From: DASZHJ01 sp035280245
GTDB lineage: Bacteria > Pseudomonadota > Alphaproteobacteria > ATCC43930 > CGMCC-115725
Direction: 5' to 3'
Assembly (NCBI GenBank): GCA_035280245.1
Contig: DATEGF010000151.1
Location: 1-10,172, forward strand
DNA: 10,172 bases
Below are positions 6,433-10,172 of the stretch, piece by piece. The position numbers and the translations under genes were made by a program. The notes beneath the pieces are model-generated. The model was not told the DNA's origin and ran no database searches. It worked only from the letters and a program-made list of their open reading frames with translations. Each line of letters starts with the position of its first letter. Within the stretch, counting starts at the first letter, position 1.

Positions 6433-7734
6433 ATGGTCGGTGAAGTCGCGGGCTCGCGTATCGTCGCAACACCGATGACCAGTCGCGCCGTCAGCGGAGC
6501 GGCGATTGGAAACCTGCTCGAATGGTACGATTTCTCGGTCTACGGCTACCTCGCCGGCACGATCGGCAAGCTGTTCTTCGCGAGCACTGACGCCACCACG
6601 CAGCTCCTGCTGTCCTTCAGCGTGTTCGGCGTTGGGTTCTTCATGCGACCGGTTGGCGCGATCGTCATTGGCCACTTCGGCGACAAATATGGGCGCAAGA
6701 GCGCGCTCATCTTCACGGTGATGGCGATGGCGGTCGGCACAGTCCTGATCGGCATCCTTCCGACCTACCAGACGGCGGGGATATCGGCCGCCGTGCTACT
6801 CACGCTCGCACGCCTGATCCAGGGCTTCTCCGCCGGGGGCGAATGGGGCGGCTCCACTGCTTTCCTCGTCGAGTACGCGCCCGCGGACCGGCGCGGCTTC
6901 ATCGGTAGCTTCCAGCAAGTGACCACGGTCGGCGGCCTCGTGCTCGGCTCGCTGGTCGCCTGGCTGCTGACGGTCATATTCACCGATCAGCAGATGCTCG
7001 ACTGGGCGTGGCGCCTGCCGTTCCTCCTCGGCGTCGTGATCGGTCCGGTCGGCATCTATCTTCGGTCCAAGGTCGAGGAAACGCCGAAATACACGGAGAT
7101 CGAGCGCAAGCACGAAGTGGCAAAGACGCCCTTCCTCGAGATGCTGGAGCGCTATCCCAAGGAGACCTTCACCGCCTTCGGCTTCACGCTGCTTTGGACG
7201 GTCGGGTTCTATATCGTGCTGACATACATGCCGACATATATGCGCAGTCAGCTGAGCCTGCCCTACTCGCAATCGCTTTTCGCGACCCTGCTCGGGCTCA
7301 TTTTGTTGGCCGTGCTGATCCCGGTTTTCGGCGCGCTCTCCGACCGGATCGGGCGCCGACCGCTACTGATCGCGGCCTGCGCGCTGTTCGCCGTTGGCAT
7401 TTATCCGATGTTCGCGTTCATCGTCGCCGTCCATCAGTTCTGGGCAGTGGTGCTGAATCAGCTGCTGTGGGCGATCCCGCTCGCGTTCTACAGCGGCGCC
7501 GGACCAGCTGCGATCGCCGAGATCTTCCCGACCAATGTGCGCTACGTCACGTTGTCGACGGGCTACAACATCGCCGTCGCGATTTTCGGCGGCTTTGCGC
7601 CCACAATCGCGACGTACCTGATCGGGGTTACCGGCAATCCGCTCGCACCGAGTTTCTACGTGATCGCGGCCGCAATCGCCTCGCTCATTACCATGATCGC
7701 GATCCAGGAGACCTATAACAAACCGCTCAGATAG
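6433..7734 (+). CDS. MFS transporter, metabolite:H+ symporter (ProP/KgtP-like) family
   Basis: The 433-residue protein has the signatures of the MHS branch of the major facilitator superfamily: AAIGNLLEWYDFSVYGYLAG (23-42) at the start, MFS motif A as GHFGDKYGRKS (80-90), the family mark ARLIQGFSAGGEWGG (126-140) followed by FLVEYAP, and a second motif A, GALSDRIGRRP (300-310), in the C-terminal half. Twelve membrane helices are expected. Members take up citrate, 2-oxoglutarate, shikimate, proline or betaine with protons; the substrate here is not readable. ATG at 6433 has GGAGG (6423-6427) at five bases; the second Met (6478) would give a more typical family start but has no SD. Its codon use looks less GC-biased than in argD and argF, hinting at a later arrival. 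It lies alone between the permease and the arginine operon. Confidence 0.92.
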   Translation: MVGEVAGSRIVATPMTSRAVSGAAIGNLLEWYDFSVYGYLAGTIGKLFFASTDATTQLLLSFSVFGVGFFMRPVGAIVIGHFGDKYGRKSALIFTVMAMAVGTVLIGILPTYQTAGISAAVLLTLARLIQGFSAGGEWGGSTAFLVEYAPADRRGFIGSFQQVTTVGGLVLGSLVAWLLTVIFTDQQMLDWAWRLPFLLGVVIGPVGIYLRSKVEETPKYTEIERKHEVAKTPFLEMLERYPKETFTAFGFTLLWTVGFYIVLTYMPTYMRSQLSLPYSQSLFATLLGLILLAVLIPVFGALSDRIGRRPLLIAACALFAVGIYPMFAFIVAVHQFWAVVLNQLLWAIPLAFYSGAGPAAIAEIFPTNVRYVTLSTGYNIAVAIFGGFAPTIATYLIGVTGNPLAPSFYVIAAAIASLITMIAIQETYNKPLR

Positions 7735-7787
7735 GCCCGGAAACAGCGTACTTCCGAGGCCCTGACGCAAATCGCGTTCGCGGCGTG

Positions 7788-7816
7788 TTGACACGTAGAA
7801 GTCTCGTCTCCATACT
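7788..7816 (+). promoter_or_regulatory. Sigma70-type promoter for the argD leader and operon
   Basis: A perfect -35 TTGACA (7788-7793) and CATACT (7811-7816, four of six -10 positions) are separated by exactly 17 bases. Transcription would begin near 7822-7824, giving a leader of about 167 bases before argD. The bases 7735-7787 between the MFS stop and this promoter hold no convincing terminator. Confidence 0.55.
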
Positions 7817-7855
7817 CACCGGCTTTCCCGGATACCCGGGAAACGGAGCGGTGAG
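7815..7855 (+). promoter_or_regulatory. Nested inverted repeat at the promoter/leader start of argD
   Basis: An inner perfect 8-bp stem TTTCCCGG (7824-7831) / CCGGGAAA (7836-7843), loop ATAC, would sit at the very 5' end of the transcript. An outer pair CTCACCG (7815-7821) / CGGTGAG (7849-7855) overlaps the -10 region, so it may act at DNA level, for example as an operator, unless transcription starts further upstream than predicted. Confidence 0.45.
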
Positions 7856-7858
7856 GAC

Positions 7859-7930
7859 ATGACGCGCGAAACGAGCCGGCACTATCGGCTCCCGGTGAAG
7901 AGCGGAGCGGATCGGCAGCGACGACGATAA
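7859..7930 (+). CDS. Putative arginine-rich leader peptide of the argD-argF operon
   Basis: A 23-codon frame starts with ATG at 7859, about 36 bases into the predicted transcript, with GGAG (7845-7848) ten bases upstream and GAGG closer in. Seven of 23 codons are arginine (positions 3, 7, 10, 19, 21, 22, 23); the last three are CGA-CGA-CGA immediately before TAA. CGA is normally a disfavoured codon in such genomes. It stops 59 bases before argD. I infer a regulatory leader peptide that senses charged tRNA-Arg, because the downstream operon makes arginine. Against this, high-GC DNA often gives Arg-rich frames by chance, so codon content alone is not proof. Confidence 0.4.
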   Translation: MTRETSRHYRLPVKSGADRQRRR

Positions 7931-7956
7931 ACCGTCATCGCCGGCCTTTACCCTTT
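7914..7956 (+). terminator. Attenuator-like hairpin over the last codons of the leader peptide
   Basis: GCGACGACG (7918-7926) pairs with CGTCATCGC (7933-7941) with one mismatch and loop ATAAAC. An outer GGC (7914-7916) / GCC (7944-7946) extends the stem past a small internal loop. The stem is followed by TTTACCCTTT (7947-7956), a broken T-rich tract. The 5' arm is formed by leader codons 19-23 (Arg-Gln-Arg-Arg-Arg), so a ribosome held there would block the hairpin. A longer-range pairing GGTGAAG (7894-7900) / CTTCACC (7959-7965) encloses it. As a terminator it is weak by eye. Confidence 0.35.
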
Positions 7957-7989
7957 AGCTTCACCTCTTTTCGCGCAGGAGACAGTCCC

Positions 7990-9162
7990 GTGATTCCAGC
8001 CCTATTGCCGACCTATGCCCGGAACGAACTGGCGTTCGAGCGGGGCGAGGGCGCCTACCTCTTTGCCACCAACGGCCGGAAGTACCTCGATTTCGCGAGC
8101 GGCATCGCGGTCACCGCCCTCGGCCATTGCCACCCCGCCCTCGTGAAGGCGCTCATCGAGCAGGGCCAAAAGCTCTGGCACACTTCGAACCTGTTCCAGA
8201 TTCCGGAGCAGCAGCGCCTGGGCGAGCGTCTGGTCGCCAACACCTTCGCCGACACGGTGTTCTTCGGGAACTCCGGCGCCGAGGCGGTCGAGCTCGCGAT
8301 CAAGATGGTGCGCAAGTACCACGACGAGGCCGGCAATCCCGGCAAGTACCGCATCATCGGCTGCCACGGCTCCTTCCACGGCCGTACGCTGGCGACGCTC
8401 GCCGCCGCCGGCAACGAGAAGTACCTGAAGGGCTTCGAGCCCATGGTCGATGGGTTCGACCATGTGCCGTTCGAGAACATGAACGAGCTCCGCGCCAAGA
8501 TCACCGGCGAGACCGCGGCGATCCTGGTCGAGCCCGTGCAGGGCGAGGGCGGCGTGCGCGCGGGCTCGGACCAATACCTGCGCCAGCTCCGCGAGGTCTG
8601 CGACGAGTACGGCCTGCTGCTGGTGTTCGACGAGATCCAGTGCGGCATGGGCCGCACCGGCAAGCTCTTCGCCCACGAGTGGCCGGACGTGAAGCCTGAC
8701 ATCATGACGGTCGCAAAGGCGCTGGGTGGCGGCTTCCCCGTGGGTGCCTGCCTTGCGACCGAGAAGGCGGCCTCGGGCATGAAGGCCGGCACGCACGGCT
8801 CGACCTTCGGCGGCAACCCGCTCGCGATGCATCTCGGCAACGCCGTGCTCGACGTCATGCTCGAGCCCAAGTTCCTCGAGCAGGTCCGTCGCGTCAGCAA
8901 ATATTTCCACACCAAGCTGCAAGGCCTGGTCGACAAGCACCCCGGCATCTACGTCGAGGCGCGCGGCAAGGGCATGCTCGCGGGGCTTCGCTGCGAAGTG
9001 CCGAACACCGAGGTCTGCGACAAGCTCCGCGCTATCGGCATGGTGACGGCGACCGCCGGCGACAACGTGATCCGGCTGCTGCCGCCGCTCATCGCGGAGG
9101 AGAAGCACATCGACGAGGCCGTCGGCTACCTCGACCAGGTCGCGCGCGAGTGGAAGCGCTGA
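7990..9162 (+). CDS. argD: Acetylornithine aminotransferase (acetylornithine/succinyldiaminopimelate family)
   Basis: The 390-residue enzyme is a class III, PLP-dependent aminotransferase of usual ArgD length. It converts N-acetylglutamate semialdehyde and glutamate to N2-acetylornithine and 2-oxoglutarate in cytoplasmic arginine synthesis, and ArgD enzymes often also serve lysine synthesis. Visible features: GNSGAEAVELAIK (93-105, phosphate-binding loop), GSFHGRT (127-133), EPVQGEGG (181-188), VFDEIQCGMGRTGK (212-225) with Asp214 for the pyridine nitrogen, and AKALGGGFPVGA (242-253) with Lys243 as the Schiff-base lysine, then GTHGSTFGGNPLA. The start is GTG at 7990 with AGGAG (7977-7981) eight bases upstream. 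argF begins ten bases after its stop, so the two form an operon behind the leader region. Confidence 0.96.
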   Translation: MIPALLPTYARNELAFERGEGAYLFATNGRKYLDFASGIAVTALGHCHPALVKALIEQGQKLWHTSNLFQIPEQQRLGERLVANTFADTVFFGNSGAEAVELAIKMVRKYHDEAGNPGKYRIIGCHGSFHGRTLATLAAAGNEKYLKGFEPMVDGFDHVPFENMNELRAKITGETAAILVEPVQGEGGVRAGSDQYLRQLREVCDEYGLLLVFDEIQCGMGRTGKLFAHEWPDVKPDIMTVAKALGGGFPVGACLATEKAASGMKAGTHGSTFGGNPLAMHLGNAVLDVMLEPKFLEQVRRVSKYFHTKLQGLVDKHPGIYVEARGKGMLAGLRCEVPNTEVCDKLRAIGMVTATAGDNVIRLLPPLIAEEKHIDEAVGYLDQVAREWKR

Positions 9163-9172
9163 GGGATGAGCG

Positions 9173-10084
9173 ATGACCGCGCCGCGGCATTTCCTCGACC
9201 TCGACCGGCTGGATTCGGCGGAGCTGCGCCGAATCCTCGATCTCGGCTGGGACTTTAAGCGCAACGGCCGCGGCTCCAGCGGGGAGCGGCCGCTCGCGGG
9301 CAAGACGCTCGCGATGATTTTCGAGAAACCGTCGACGCGCACGCGCATCTCCTTCGAGGTCGCGATGAAGCAGCTCGGCGGCGAGGTCGTGATCATCAGC
9401 GCCTCCGACAGCCAGCTCTCGCGCGGCGAGACCATGGCGGACACGGCGCGCGTGCTCTCGCGCTACGTCGACGCCATCATGATCCGCACGACCCAGGCAT
9501 CGAAGCTCGAGGAGCTCGCGCACTACGCGACCGTGCCCGTGATCAACGGGCTCACGGACACGAGCCATCCCTGCCAGCTGATGGCGGACGTGATGACCCT
9601 CGAGCAGCACAAGGGCACGGCCGAGGGCAAGGTGGTGGCCTGGAGCGGCGACGGGAACAACGTCGCCGCGAGCTGGGTGCATGCCGCCGTGCGCTTCAAC
9701 TTCGACCTCAAGATCGCGTGTCCGGAATCGCTGCAGCCGCCGCAGCGGCTCATCGACTGGGCGCGCGCCGAGGGCGGGCGCATCGAGGTCACGTCCGTGC
9801 CCGAGCACGCCGCGGCCGGCGCCGATTGCGTCGTCACCGACACCTGGGTCTCCATGGGCGTCGAGGTGAGCGTCAACCGGCACAATCTGCTGGCGCCCTA
9901 TCGCGTCGACGAGAAGCTGATGGAGCGCGCCAAGCCCGACGCGATCTTCATGCACTGCCTGCCGGCGAAGCGCGGAGAGGAAGTCACCGCCGGCGTCATC
10001 GACGGCCCGCGCTCCGTCGTCTGGGACGAGGCCGAGAACCGCCTCCACGCCCAGAAGGGCATCCTCGCGTGGTGTTTGACGTAG
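9173..10084 (+). CDS. argF: Ornithine carbamoyltransferase
   Basis: The 303-residue enzyme joins ornithine and carbamoyl phosphate to give citrulline in the cytoplasmic arginine pathway. All family motifs are present: KPSTRTRISFE (52-62) for carbamoyl phosphate, GLTDTSHPCQLMAD (126-139), the nucleotide-like strand VVAWSGDGNNVAASW (154-168), the ornithine-binding DTWVSMG (223-229) and HCLPAKRGEEV (261-271) with the catalytic Cys262. Length is normal for the anabolic enzyme. The ATG at 9173 lies ten bases after the argD stop, and its SD (GAGG, 9161-9164) overlaps that stop codon, so tight coupling is likely. Together with argD it supplies two steps around ornithine; the deacetylation step that links them is not encoded here. 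Confidence 0.96.
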   Translation: MTAPRHFLDLDRLDSAELRRILDLGWDFKRNGRGSSGERPLAGKTLAMIFEKPSTRTRISFEVAMKQLGGEVVIISASDSQLSRGETMADTARVLSRYVDAIMIRTTQASKLEELAHYATVPVINGLTDTSHPCQLMADVMTLEQHKGTAEGKVVAWSGDGNNVAASWVHAAVRFNFDLKIACPESLQPPQRLIDWARAEGGRIEVTSVPEHAAAGADCVVTDTWVSMGVEVSVNRHNLLAPYRVDEKLMERAKPDAIFMHCLPAKRGEEVTAGVIDGPRSVVWDEAENRLHAQKGILAWCLT

Positions 10085-10121
10085 GATTGCTCTGACTTCG
10101 ACGACCACTCGTTGTTATTCC

Positions 10122-10143
10122 TCTCCGCCCTTCGGGGCGGAGA
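10122..10143 (+). terminator. UUCG-capped hairpin downstream of argF
   Basis: TCTCCGCCC (10122-10130) and GGGCGGAGA (10135-10143) form a perfect 9-bp stem closed by a stable C(UUCG)G tetraloop, 37 bases after the argF stop. Only ATTTC follows instead of a T-run, so it may be a weak intrinsic terminator or an mRNA 3'-end stabiliser. The remaining 29 bases to the window edge hold no gene start I can support. Confidence 0.5.
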
Positions 10144-10172
10144 TGGATTTCGAAACTATGGACCTTTCTTCT

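Noticed and set aside
7735..7787. 3' remainder of the MBL-fold gene or a terminator after the MFS gene
   Set aside because: No frame resembles the C-terminus of that family, and only short imperfect GC palindromes are present.
7822..7989. A known riboswitch class upstream of argD
   Set aside because: I looked for glycine, SAM, TPP, cobalamin, guanidine and fluoride-type conserved cores and recognised none; the leader-peptide reading explains more of the structure.
8002..9444. A 480-codon open frame on the minus strand across argD and the start of argF
   Set aside because: Both plus-strand genes carry all catalytic motifs; the reverse frame is a compositional shadow.
10143..10172. A possible start (ATG GAT TTC GAA) of a further gene, for example hslO, which often follows argF in alphaproteobacteria
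   Set aside because: Only ten codons fit in the window, the ATG lies inside the hairpin arm with no spaced SD, and the residues do not resemble the Hsp33 N-terminus.

Overview
The window looks like chromosomal DNA of a high-GC alphaproteobacterium. The argD-argF pair, the protein families present and the style of the intergenic palindromic repeats fit Hyphomicrobiales or Rhodospirillales, but genus cannot be read from the sequence. No phage, plasmid, IS, CRISPR, rRNA or tRNA sequence is visible. Most of it is ordinary housekeeping and transport.

Left part (1-2357): a minus-strand pair, a sulfite-oxidase-like molybdoenzyme overlapping a glutathione peroxidase that runs off the left edge, is divergent from a LysE/RhtB-type exporter and a PaiB-family FMN-binding protein on the plus strand. 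The exporter has a puzzling start: the only good ribosome binding site and ATG are in another frame.

Middle (2358-6280): a large YbiO-like MscS channel gene (plus) converges on and overlaps recX (minus). A YadH-like ABC-2 permease gene follows, divergent from recX. Two related palindromic elements of about 115-120 bp lie at 2363-2481 and 5331-5449. Each ends in TCGAAGGACGC, and in each case a start codon follows 14 bases after the first T of that motif, so both elements appear to supply the ribosome binding site of the next gene.

Right part (6281-10172): a short reading frame that resembles the first residues of an MBL-fold hydrolase (probable gene remnant) stops next to a small hairpin. A metabolite:H+ symporter-family MFS gene then lies between the permease and the arginine genes. 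The argD-argF operon (acetylornithine aminotransferase, ornithine carbamoyltransferase) is preceded by a 202-base leader from promoter to argD. That leader holds a good promoter, a 5' hairpin, a 23-codon reading frame with seven arginine codons (ending Arg-Arg-Arg-stop) and a hairpin built over those last codons followed by a T-rich stretch. This looks like a possible arginine attenuator and is the most interesting item here. The window ends just after a UUCG-capped hairpin downstream of argF.
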